A stretch of DNA of 64,000 nucleotides from Bacteroidales bacterium. Lineage in GTDB: Bacteria; Bacteroidota; Bacteroidia; Bacteroidales; F082. Numbering within the stretch: the first letter of the stretch is position 1; each line of letters starts with the position of its first letter. Both the position numbers and the translations under genes were made by a program. Location of the stretch: NCBI GenBank assembly GCA_017549805.1, contig JAFYNJ010000011.1:1-64000 (forward strand). Direction: 5' to 3'. Under the pieces are notes generated by a model. It did not search any database. It had not been told where the DNA came from and worked only from the letters and a program-made list of their open reading frames with translations. Shown here in pieces: positions 41,021 to 48,259 of the stretch.

Positions 41021-41974
41021 TCAAGCAAACAGGTTTTTCACGACCACTTGAGGGTGGTTTTGGTGCAATTCGGCTTCTTTTTGGGACTTTTTCTCCTCAA
41101 ATCTCCTATAGGCTTCACTATCAGGGAAAAGAGGCTTGTGATGGAGCATCTGCTTGAGTTCCGAAGCGGCTTGCATGGCAGGTGTTTCGGAAGGATTGAT
41201 GGCGAATTCAACAAACTTTTCCCAAATGTAACGGACAGCTTGTTCGGTGGGATGCACCATGTCCTCCTTATAGAAACGATAGTCGCGAAGCTCGTCGAGA
41301 AGAATCTCGTATGCCGGGAAATAGTGGGCATTTTTGAATAGCTCACAGACCTGATTCACAGCCAAAAGAAGCGTCGATTTGCTCAACTGGTTGCCATGAA
41401 GGCCGTCTTTCAGATGCCTTAGCGGAGAGACCGTAAAAATGAACTGCTTGTCGGGGAAGGCTTGCATCAAGTTGGAGAGACAGGCTGCGGTGTCTTCCAC
41501 GGAGAGGCAATAACGATCAAACAATTGCGCTGGCAACTTATGGCAGTTGGCGACTACCGTTTGGGTCTCACGATAACGGTAAACCCAAACGGTACCAAGG
41601 CTGACAACAATCCACTTGGCTTTCTGGAAATGTTCATGGGTTTCTTTCAAGGATTGATTCACCCGCTCCAACAGATCGGCTTCCGTATGACTCCAGAACT
41701 CCGTGTTATGGCTAAAAGTGCAGTAAAACTCCTCCCCTGTCCGTATCACCTCCTCATGGGTGAAAGGCTTTCCGTCATGCAGCCGTTGAAGGGCATTGGC
41801 GATGCTCAATGGATTGTAAAGCACCCCGAAGGGATTCACTTGGGCGTTGAAACCCAAGCCACGACATATCCCGCCCACCTCATCGGCGAAGCATGAGCCA
41901 AGAAAAAGGATCCCCTCGCCATAAGCGATGGTTTGCTTGAGAGGGGTAATATGGACGTCCGTTCGGAATAACAT
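41021..41974 (-). CDS. GSCFA-domain protein
   Basis: A 317-aa cytoplasmic protein of the GSCFA family, named for the motif seen here at residues 26-30 within GILFLGSCFADEVG. The fold is related to SGNH/GDSL hydrolases: GSCFA would supply the nucleophile serine (Ser27), VVSLGTVWVYR the G/N block and DMVHPTEQAVRYIW the terminal D-x-x-H. Its substrate is unknown; acyl or acetyl esters on glycans are a guess from the fold. It lies 20 nt downstream of trxB on the same strand and is probably cotranscribed with it. Confidence 0.88.
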   Translation of the reverse strand: MLFRTDVHITPLKQTIAYGEGILFLGSCFADEVGGICRGLGFNAQVNPFGVLYNPLSIANALQRLHDGKPFTHEEVIRTGEEFYCTFSHNTEFWSHTEADLLERVNQSLKETHEHFQKAKWIVVSLGTVWVYRYRETQTVVANCHKLPAQLFDRYCLSVEDTAACLSNLMQAFPDKQFIFTVSPLRHLKDGLHGNQLSKSTLLLAVNQVCELFKNAHYFPAYEILLDELRDYRFYKEDMVHPTEQAVRYIWEKFVEFAINPSETPAMQAASELKQMLHHKPLFPDSEAYRRFEEKKSQKEAELHQNHPQVVVKNLFA

Positions 41975-41994
41975 ATCCTACCGATAGAGCATCC

Positions 41995-42936
41995 CTATCG
42001 GGATGCCATCAGGAACCTTTCCACTTCGATCCCTGCCATGGCACCTGTTCCGGCAGCCACGATGGCCTGGCGGTAGATACGGTCTTGGCAGTCGCCGCAG
42101 GCGAAAATGCCTTCCACATTAGTGGCGGTCGATTTCGGCTTGGTGATGATGTAGCCATCCTCGTCCATGTCGAGGAGACCTTTGAATGGCTCGGTGTTCG
42201 GCGTATGACCGATAGCCTCGAAGAAGCCGTCCACGTAGATGGTGCGCTCTTCTTTGGTGTCGCTATGATACAGCACGGCACCTTTGAGTTTCTTCATGAA
42301 GCCCTGTTGTTCGCCGAAGAGTTCCTTGGTTTGGTGTTTCCACAGCACTTCGATGTTGGGCGTGTTGAGCACACGGTGCTGCATGGCCTTGGAGGCGCGG
42401 AGCACGTCGCGGCGGACGATGAGATAGACTTTGTTGCAGAGTTTGGCGAGATAGGTGGCATCCTCACACGCCGTGTCGCCACCACCAACGACTGCGACAT
42501 CTTTGCCTTTGTAAAAGAAGCCGTCGCAAGTGGCGCAAGCCGACACACCGCCGCCCTTGAACTCCTCTTCGGTGGGAAGTCCGAGGTAGCGTGCCGAGGC
42601 GCCTGTGGAGACGATGATGCTGTCGGCCAACAGTTCGCCGTCGTATTCGGTGGTTACTTTGAAGGGACGTTGCGACGCGTCGATGGCGGTGACTTCGCCC
42701 TCGCGGATCTCAGCGCCAAAGCGCAACGCCTGTTGACGGATGTCCTCCATCATATCGGGCCCATTGATGCCCTTAGGATAGCCTGGAAAGTTCTCGATTT
42801 CAGTGGTTTGTGTAAGTTGTCCGCCTGGCTGCATCCCTTCATAAACAACAGTCTTGATGTCGGCGCGACAAGTATAGATGGCGGCTGTATAACCCGCAGG
42901 GCCAGAGCCGATGATGAGACATTCTACATGTTCCAT
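41995..42936 (-). CDS. trxB: Thioredoxin reductase
   Basis: A 313-aa FAD/NADPH enzyme that reduces thioredoxin. The FAD motif GSGPAGYTAAIYT is at 10-22 with EGMQPGGQLTQTTEIENFPG after it. The redox-active pair is Cys134-Cys137 in SACATCDGFF. The NADPH motif GGGDTACEDA follows, and the C-terminal FAD motif is GIFACGDCQDRIYRQAIVAAGTG-like. Length is normal for the low-molecular-weight class. Its leader, between the promoter at 42984 and the ATG, holds a heptamer array. Confidence 0.95.
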   Translation of the reverse strand: MEHVECLIIGSGPAGYTAAIYTCRADIKTVVYEGMQPGGQLTQTTEIENFPGYPKGINGPDMMEDIRQQALRFGAEIREGEVTAIDASQRPFKVTTEYDGELLADSIIVSTGASARYLGLPTEEEFKGGGVSACATCDGFFYKGKDVAVVGGGDTACEDATYLAKLCNKVYLIVRRDVLRASKAMQHRVLNTPNIEVLWKHQTKELFGEQQGFMKKLKGAVLYHSDTKEERTIYVDGFFEAIGHTPNTEPFKGLLDMDEDGYIITKPKSTATNVEGIFACGDCQDRIYRQAIVAAGTGAMAGIEVERFLMASR

Positions 42937-42945
42937 TTGATTCAG

Positions 42946-42973
42946 TTTAGAGTTTAGGGTTTAGAGTTTAGAG
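42946..42973 (-). repeat. Heptamer array in the trxB leader (TTTAGAG units)
   Basis: Plus-strand units TTTAGAG, TTTAGGG, TTTAGAG, TTTAGAG run from 42946 and are followed by TTA. They occupy the trxB 5' leader, so the mRNA carries CTCTAAA repeats just upstream of the start codon. Confidence 0.8.
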
Positions 42974-42983
42974 TTATTTCTTG

Positions 42984-42991
42984 CAAAGATA
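42984..42991 (-). promoter_or_regulatory. -7 promoter box (TATCTTTG) for trxB
   Basis: Reads TATCTTTG on the minus strand, 47 nt before the trxB ATG. Confidence 0.6.
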
Positions 42992-43034
42992 ACATTTTTT
43001 TGCTCAAAGTGAGCCACAATTCAAAAAACCTTTT

Positions 43035-43042
43035 TATCTTTG
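43035..43042 (+). promoter_or_regulatory. -7 promoter box TATCTTTG for tRNA-Pro
   Basis: TAnnTTTG match followed by GCA, 16 nt before the first base of the tRNA. Confidence 0.65.
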
Positions 43043-43058
43043 CAGCCGCAAATGCAAT

Positions 43059-43132
43059 CGGGGTGTGGTGCAGTTGGCTAGCATTCTTGCATGGGGTGCA
43101 AGCGGTCGCCCGTTCGAGTCGGGCCACTCCGA
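43059..43132 (+). tRNA. tRNA-Pro, anticodon GGG
   Basis: The 74 bases fold as a complete cloverleaf. The acceptor stem is CGGGGTG/CACTCCG with C1-G72, typical of bacterial tRNA-Pro, and A73. The D stem is GTGC/GCAT, and the anticodon stem CTTGC/GCAAG has loop ATGGGGT, giving anticodon GGG at 43093-43095. The T arm is GCCCG TTCGAGT CGGGC. The 3' CCA is not encoded. It is read from its own promoter and followed by a terminator, so it is a single-gene unit. Confidence 0.95.
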
Positions 43133-43135
43133 CAC

Positions 43136-43169
43136 AAAAAAAGCAGCTGATTTCTCAGCTGCTTTTTTT
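43136..43169 (+). terminator. Terminator after tRNA-Pro
   Basis: GCAGCTGA (43143-43150) pairs with TCAGCTGC (43155-43162) around TTTC, extended by an A-run on the left and a seven-T run on the right. The A-run also makes it usable for the convergent C25 gene that ends at 43187. Confidence 0.85.
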
Positions 43170-43186
43170 GCCTATTATCAGACTGC

Positions 43187-46100
43187 TTATCTGACAACTA
43201 CCCTGCCATAATGGACATTTTCACCGTCGCTGATTCTGACGATGTAAATGCCTGCAGCCATCTTCTCGCACGACAAATCAACGTTGCCGTTGCCTTGTCC
43301 TTGATAGACACAGACGCCCTGGGCGTTGAACACTTCAACGCGGGCGGCAGTCATGTTGTCGGGCATCTCAATGGTGAAGGTGGAACCTCTGTCAACAGGG
43401 TTGGGATAGACAACCACCGTCTTGTTCTCGTTGCTGACAGGCTCAACGGGTTCGTCGTTAACAACAACCTTGGCGCCACTCATGCTGAGCATAATCTGGT
43501 TGTTGCTCGTCACATAGCTGCCACTATAGCTACTCGGCGAAGACGGACTGTAGTTGGTGTTGTCGCTGTAGATGCGCAACGCACGGTTGGCACCCGTCGA
43601 GTAAACGTAGAACTTGGGCGAGTTGGAGCTGCTGCTCACATAGCTGCCCGTGTTGTCGTCAACAGCCAGCAACAAGTTGCTGGTGCCATTGTAAACAAAC
43701 GGAGTACTCAAGGTAATGGTGGTCCAACCAGAAGCATTGAAGGTGACAGAGCCGCTGTAAACGAGGTTGGACGAGGAGACTGACTCCCAGCCCTTCTTGC
43801 TGGTGAAGGCGGTCTTAGTCGTGTGCTTCATGTAAACAGCCAAGGTTCTCGTTGTGGACTTGGAGTTCGACACCTTGAAGCTGATGGCAGTGATGGTGCC
43901 TGCTTGGCCAATCTCAGCGGCAGTATAAATCTGCTCGGTGAGCGAGTACTTATAGTAGGCGTATGTCGGGATATAGGCATTGGTGCTGCTACCGCTACCG
44001 ATGGTCACTTCGGAGGCAGTGCCGCCGCCAGGTGTCTGTTGCTCAGTGAAGACAGCGACGTAGGATGCATTGGCAGTGGCCGTAAAGCTATAAGTAGCAT
44101 TGGTGCTGACCTGCGTGCCGTTCTTCGTCCACTTGCTGAAGGTGTAGCCGCTATTGGCAGTAGCCTTCAAGGTAACGGTTGCGCCTTCGTTGTAGGTGCC
44201 AGCGCCAGTGACTGTGCCGCCTGCAGTTGGGCTGGCAGAAGCCGTAATGGTATAGGTGTTGACAGTAGTGCCGCCGCCAGAGCCGCTCTTGGTAAGCACG
44301 ACCTGGTTATTGGAGGTGATGTAGGTGCCGCTGTAAGAGGTGGCTGACGAAGGAGTATAGTTCGTGTTGTCGCTATAGATTCTCAAGGCACGGTTGGCAC
44401 CCGTGGAATAGACGTAGAACTGCGGGCTGTTGGAGCTGCTGCTCACATAGCTGCCCGTGTTGTCGTCCATGCCGATGATCAGGTTGCTGGTGCCATTGTA
44501 AACGAACGGTGTGCTCAGCGTGATGGTAGTCCAGCCGGAAGCGTTGAAGGTAACGCTGCCGCTGTAAACCTTGTCACTTGAAGAGAGTGTCTCCCATCCC
44601 GTCTTGCTCGTGAAGGCCGTCTTTGTTGTGTGCTTCATGTAGAGATCCACAGTACGCGTGGTGGACTTGGAGTTGGACACCTTAAAGGCGATAGCGGTAA
44701 TGGTGCCGGCTCCGCCAATTTCACTGGCAGTATAGATCTGCTCGGTGAGCGAGTACTTATAGTAAGCATAAGTGGGCAGGTAAGCGTTGGTGCTGGTGCC
44801 GCTGCCGATGGTGACATCAGAGGTGGTACCGGGATCGGGCGTCGTCACTTCGGTGAAGTTGGCCACGTAGGTGGCATTGGCGCTCACGGTGAAGCTGTAG
44901 CTGGCGTTGGTGCTGACTTGGGTGCCGTTCTTTGTCCACTTGGTGAACTCATAGCCCGTGGCAGGAGTAGCCACCAAAGTGCAAGTGGCGCCGGAGGCAT
45001 AGCTGCCCGCGCCGCTCACGGTACCGCCAGCAGTCGGGCTGGCCGATGCAGTAACAGTATAATAGGTGGGTGTGCTGCCGCCGCCACCAACGGTGACAGT
45101 GCCGAAATAGGGCTGGTATTGCTGACGGGTGACAACGACATACAACGTGCCGCTGCTGGGGATGGCATTGGTGAAGTTCACGGTAGCCACACCCGACGAG
45201 TTGGCTTCGGCAACGCCGTAGATGACCGAGCTGTTATCGGTAACGGCAACGTAGGAACCGGCCACGGCATTCACGGTGATCGAGGTGGCACCAGCATTGA
45301 CCGTGCTGGGGATCGTCACGCTGTTCGTTTCAGGCTTGGTGACGTAAGGCATCACGGAACCATCGCCAAAGGTGTGGTAGAACTGGAAGTAATAGTGGGC
45401 CGAGTTTTTGCAGTTGCCCGAGGTGATGCTGGAATTGGTGTTGCTATTGGTGACCGCTTGCTGTACGGCAAGGTTACCGACATAATTCAGTGCCGATGCG
45501 GAGTTCCAATATTGATCCATGAACATGACATCGTAAACACCTTTTGAGGAAGCCGATGTCGTTGGATAGTTGCCTTGAGAGTAGGAGTGTGCGCCTACTG
45601 CCCAGTAGAAGTCCTCATACCAATAGGAATAAGGTGAGCAACCGACGTAGGCGATGGCACCCGCGTTAGGCACACGAATCATGGTTTCGGCGAAGCAGGC
45701 ATTGGTGCCAATGGAAGAACCGGGAGAATAGGTCGTCGTGGTGTTGTTGAAGTTACCCGTGAGACAGCAGTTGCCAACGCCGAAGAAATACTTGCCGGTG
45801 TTGGTCAAGGTGGCCACGTGGGCGGCCGTCATTTTGGGTTGATACCATTCCTGCTTGTCGCCATGGGCGGTATAGTTCAGGAAGCAGACACCGTTGTTGA
45901 TGCCGTTGTAGCAGCCGTTGTTGCTGCCGCTGTAACCGGCGGTGGAGCTTGAGGCGATGGTCGCATTGATCGTGCCACTGCCAAAGCCACCGTAGGTGGT
46001 ATTGCTCTTATTGAAATAGTAGTTGGTGCCGTAATTGATGGTGGGTTTGGCCACGCGGCTTGTCCAGCTGGAATCATAACCGCCAACGAGAATGACGTTG

Positions 46101-47287
46101 TTCAAATAGTTGCCGCCATCGGTGAACTCATATTTCTCATAGGTCAACACCTTATTGATATAATTGGTCAAGTGCGTAGTGTTCTCCACCGAGATACGGC
46201 TGTAGTACATATCTGGGAAATAGTTGCTGGTGTTCGATGAGAAGTTCACACTTGAATAACCGAGGTCGGAAGCGCAACTACCGATACTGGAGTCAATGGA
46301 TTTTGACATGTATTGCGGCACTTGTCCCGTGTCGCCAATCACAATCAAATAAGTGTAGGCGTTACCGGCTGAAACCGAAGCGTTGTACTTGGTCTTGATG
46401 AACGAAGCAATGGAGCTTGCCGAAGTACCCGTCTCGCTGGTATAGTAGATGTCAACATAGTAGCCTTTCTGAAGTTTCCATTGCAGCCAGCTGTTAAGGG
46501 CAGCATTGCCTTGGAAGCCCGAATAGCAGATCACCAACATCTTGACCGGTGTGTTGTAAAAGTCGGGATGGTCGGTGTAGGCATCCTTGGAGTCGCCCAT
46601 AAGCATGTCGATATTGAAGATCTGGTCGTAGACGCTTTGGAAGGCAGCATTGGCAGTATTCTTGAACATCTCTTCCGTGCCTTCGGCATCGCCGTTTTCG
46701 AAGTCAACTTTCACCTCGATGTCGTTGAACACCTTCACGGTGCCGGCAGCGGGGTTGTAACGGACGGGTTGTACGATAAGCCTACCGAGCGTGAGGCCAC
46801 GCATGGTGCCGAGTACCTCGACCATGGCAATAGGATCGTCGTTATAACTGTTGCGGGTATAGGCGTCCTCATTAAAGGCGTATTCCACCGTGCTCGGGTC
46901 AACGTTTTTGTGGATAGGTGCCTGCATGGCGGAAACTGTGCCAATGCCATAGTCACTCAAGGTGTATTGCGTTTCGGAATGGGCGCCCACCGTAACAATG
47001 GGCGTGGCCCCCGTGGGGATGGCGATGAGCCTTGTAAACATCGGAAGCTGAGGCTCGCCAACATTGCCGTTGGGATAGGTGCCTTCAATGAAGATTTCCG
47101 ATAGTTCACCACGTGGGGTTTCTACTTTGCTAGCATCAAGGCTGGAAAAAGAAAACGAGGCCTGAAGGCCATTCATGTCGCATTTTACGCATTCAGCCCT
47201 ATCGGCCGAACGCAACTGGATTTTCTGCTGTCCGAAGGCAGTGAGGCCCAAGGCGCAAACCAGTGCTAAAAATAAAGCTCTTTTCAT
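43187..47287 (-). CDS. Second gingipain-like C25 protease with T9SS sorting domain
   Basis: A 1366-aa secreted protease, related to but distinct from the one at 35402. The signal peptide is KRALFLALVCALGLTAFGQ. The start is ATG 47287; the open frame further upstream lies before the promoter box. The catalytic region has TYLIVIGDTGQVPQYMS, His475 in LNYTAHGDKQEWY and adjacent Cys507-Cys508 in GVGNCCLTGNF. Then come an Ig-like domain, InlB-like repeats alternating with two copies of the 178-residue TIGSGSSTNAYLPTY domain, and a Por sorting domain (VVYPNPVDRGSTFTIEM to VHYGRVVVR). Function and secretion should match the first C25 enzyme; sequence differences around the active site suggest a different specificity. 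Confidence 0.9.
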   Translation of the reverse strand: MKRALFLALVCALGLTAFGQQKIQLRSADRAECVKCDMNGLQASFSFSSLDASKVETPRGELSEIFIEGTYPNGNVGEPQLPMFTRLIAIPTGATPIVTVGAHSETQYTLSDYGIGTVSAMQAPIHKNVDPSTVEYAFNEDAYTRNSYNDDPIAMVEVLGTMRGLTLGRLIVQPVRYNPAAGTVKVFNDIEVKVDFENGDAEGTEEMFKNTANAAFQSVYDQIFNIDMLMGDSKDAYTDHPDFYNTPVKMLVICYSGFQGNAALNSWLQWKLQKGYYVDIYYTSETGTSASSIASFIKTKYNASVSAGNAYTYLIVIGDTGQVPQYMSKSIDSSIGSCASDLGYSSVNFSSNTSNYFPDMYYSRISVENTTHLTNYINKVLTYEKYEFTDGGNYLNNVILVGGYDSSWTSRVAKPTINYGTNYYFNKSNTTYGGFGSGTINATIASSSTAGYSGSNNGCYNGINNGVCFLNYTAHGDKQEWYQPKMTAAHVATLTNTGKYFFGVGNCCLTGNFNNTTTTYSPGSSIGTNACFAETMIRVPNAGAIAYVGCSPYSYWYEDFYWAVGAHSYSQGNYPTTSASSKGVYDVMFMDQYWNSASALNYVGNLAVQQAVTNSNTNSSITSGNCKNSAHYYFQFYHTFGDGSVMPYVTKPETNSVTIPSTVNAGATSITVNAVAGSYVAVTDNSSVIYGVAEANSSGVATVNFTNAIPSSGTLYVVVTRQQYQPYFGTVTVGGGGSTPTYYTVTASASPTAGGTVSGAGSYASGATCTLVATPATGYEFTKWTKNGTQVSTNASYSFTVSANATYVANFTEVTTPDPGTTSDVTIGSGTSTNAYLPTYAYYKYSLTEQIYTASEIGGAGTITAIAFKVSNSKSTTRTVDLYMKHTTKTAFTSKTGWETLSSSDKVYSGSVTFNASGWTTITLSTPFVYNGTSNLIIGMDDNTGSYVSSSSNSPQFYVYSTGANRALRIYSDNTNYTPSSATSYSGTYITSNNQVVLTKSGSGGGTTVNTYTITASASPTAGGTVTGAGTYNEGATVTLKATANSGYTFSKWTKNGTQVSTNATYSFTATANASYVAVFTEQQTPGGGTASEVTIGSGSSTNAYIPTYAYYKYSLTEQIYTAAEIGQAGTITAISFKVSNSKSTTRTLAVYMKHTTKTAFTSKKGWESVSSSNLVYSGSVTFNASGWTTITLSTPFVYNGTSNLLLAVDDNTGSYVSSSSNSPKFYVYSTGANRALRIYSDNTNYSPSSPSSYSGSYVTSNNQIMLSMSGAKVVVNDEPVEPVSNENKTVVVYPNPVDRGSTFTIEMPDNMTAARVEVFNAQGVCVYQGQGNGNVDLSCEKMAAGIYIVRISDGENVHYGRVVVR
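43478..44012 (-). repeat. 540-bp domain repeat, copy D (second C25 gene)
   Basis: The more diverged copy of the TIGSGSSTNAY domain (AYIPTY instead of AYLPTY, LAVYMKHTTKT instead of VDLYMKHTTKT), close to the C-terminus of the protein. Confidence 0.75.
44281..44820 (-). repeat. 540-bp domain repeat, copy C (second C25 gene)
   Basis: Closely matches copies A and B of the first C25 gene, about 6-8 kb away in the same orientation, so homologous exchange between the two genes is possible. Confidence 0.8.
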
Positions 47288-47331
47288 AGGAGTTATAGTT
47301 TTGTAAGACAATAAGTTAGTTATTGAGCATA

Positions 47332-47339
47332 CAAAATTA
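47332..47339 (-). promoter_or_regulatory. -7 promoter box (TAATTTTG) for the second C25 gene
   Basis: Reads TAATTTTG on the minus strand, 44 nt before the ATG at 47287; it overlaps the last codon of menA. Confidence 0.5.
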
Positions 47340-48248
47340 TAACATAAAATATGAAAAAACAAATAAAAAAATCAACAAAAATGACTGAACCACTTGTTTT
47401 GGAAGCAACCGATCAGGAACACCTGTGTGGAGTGTTTTTCGAATAGTAAGAAGATCCATCAGGAAAAAAGGAAACATGATCCAAAAACCGTAGGCGTACC
47501 ACGAGACATGCTTGAGCCAAAGAAAAGCCGTAAGACAAACAAAAGTCCCAACAATTAAGACAATGTGATAAACGAAGGCATTTTTTAGGCCGAGTTTCAC
47601 CACCAATGTGTTCTTGCCGTTCGCCTTATCGTGGGCATAATCGCGCATGTTGTTGATGTTGAGCACGGCAACGGATAGGAGACCCATGGCCGTGGCAGGC
47701 AACAACACCAAAGGATCGAAACGGTTGGCAGCCAAATAAAAGGTACCTGCCACTGCCACCCAGCCAAAGAAGAGGAAGCATAACAGGTCGCCCAGCCCAC
47801 GATAACCGTATGGATGCTTGCCCAAGGTGTAAAACAAGGCTGCAGCGATGGCCGCAATACCCAAAATGGCAAACACCACGAGTTCCTTCCAACTGAAATA
47901 GGACCATGCCAACAACAGCAATGCACCTCCCGAAAGCAAAGCAAGGATGCCAACGACCACAATGCCTATGCGCATCTGTTTCTCGGTTAGCTCGCCGCTC
48001 TGCATCACCCGCTGGGGACCTACCCTGTCTGGATTGTCAAGGCCTTTCTTGAAATCGCCATAATCGTTGGCAAGGTTGGAAAGGATTTGGAGCAGCATGG
48101 CCGTCACCGCGGCGAGAACCACTGCAACGGGATAGAAAAAACCCGTTGCAGCAGCCAAAAAGCCGCCCAGCATCACGCCCGACAAGGAAAGCAGCACCGT
48201 CCGTGGACGGGCTGCACGAACCCAAGATTTACACCTTTCACCTTTCAC
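47337..48248 (-). CDS. menA: 1,4-dihydroxy-2-naphthoate polyprenyltransferase
   Basis: A 303-aa UbiA-superfamily prenyltransferase of menaquinone synthesis. It attaches the polyprenyl tail to DHNA in the inner membrane. The first aspartate-rich motif is NLANDYGDFKKGLDN at 58-72, the second NINNMRDYAHDKANGKNTLVV. About eight hydrophobic helices are seen, and the N-terminal WVRAARPRTVLLSLSGV is typical of MenA. The only in-frame start fitting the family N-terminus is the GTG at 48248, which lies inside a heptamer array, so residues 1-6 (read VKGERC, the first inserted as Met) come from repeat DNA. The gene follows the DEAD-box gene on the same strand. Confidence 0.9.
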   Translation of the reverse strand: MKGERCKSWVRAARPRTVLLSLSGVMLGGFLAAATGFFYPVAVVLAAVTAMLLQILSNLANDYGDFKKGLDNPDRVGPQRVMQSGELTEKQMRIGIVVVGILALLSGGALLLLAWSYFSWKELVVFAILGIAAIAAALFYTLGKHPYGYRGLGDLLCFLFFGWVAVAGTFYLAANRFDPLVLLPATAMGLLSVAVLNINNMRDYAHDKANGKNTLVVKLGLKNAFVYHIVLIVGTFVCLTAFLWLKHVSWYAYGFWIMFPFFLMDLLTIRKTLHTGVPDRLLPKQVVQSFLLIFLFVFSYFML

Positions 48249-48259
48249 CTTTCAGTTCT
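48232..48259 (-). repeat. Heptamer array at the menA start (AAAGGTG units on the minus strand)
   Basis: Three exact plus-strand units CACCTTT and a degenerate fourth lie between the DEAD-box stop codon and the menA body. The menA GTG start is part of the array. The unit equals the GGTGAAA unit at 28639, in the other permutation. Confidence 0.75.

Noticed and set aside
47288..47362. Upstream extension of the second C25 gene
   Set aside because: It would start before the promoter box at 47332 and inside menA, and would hide the signal peptide that begins at 47287.
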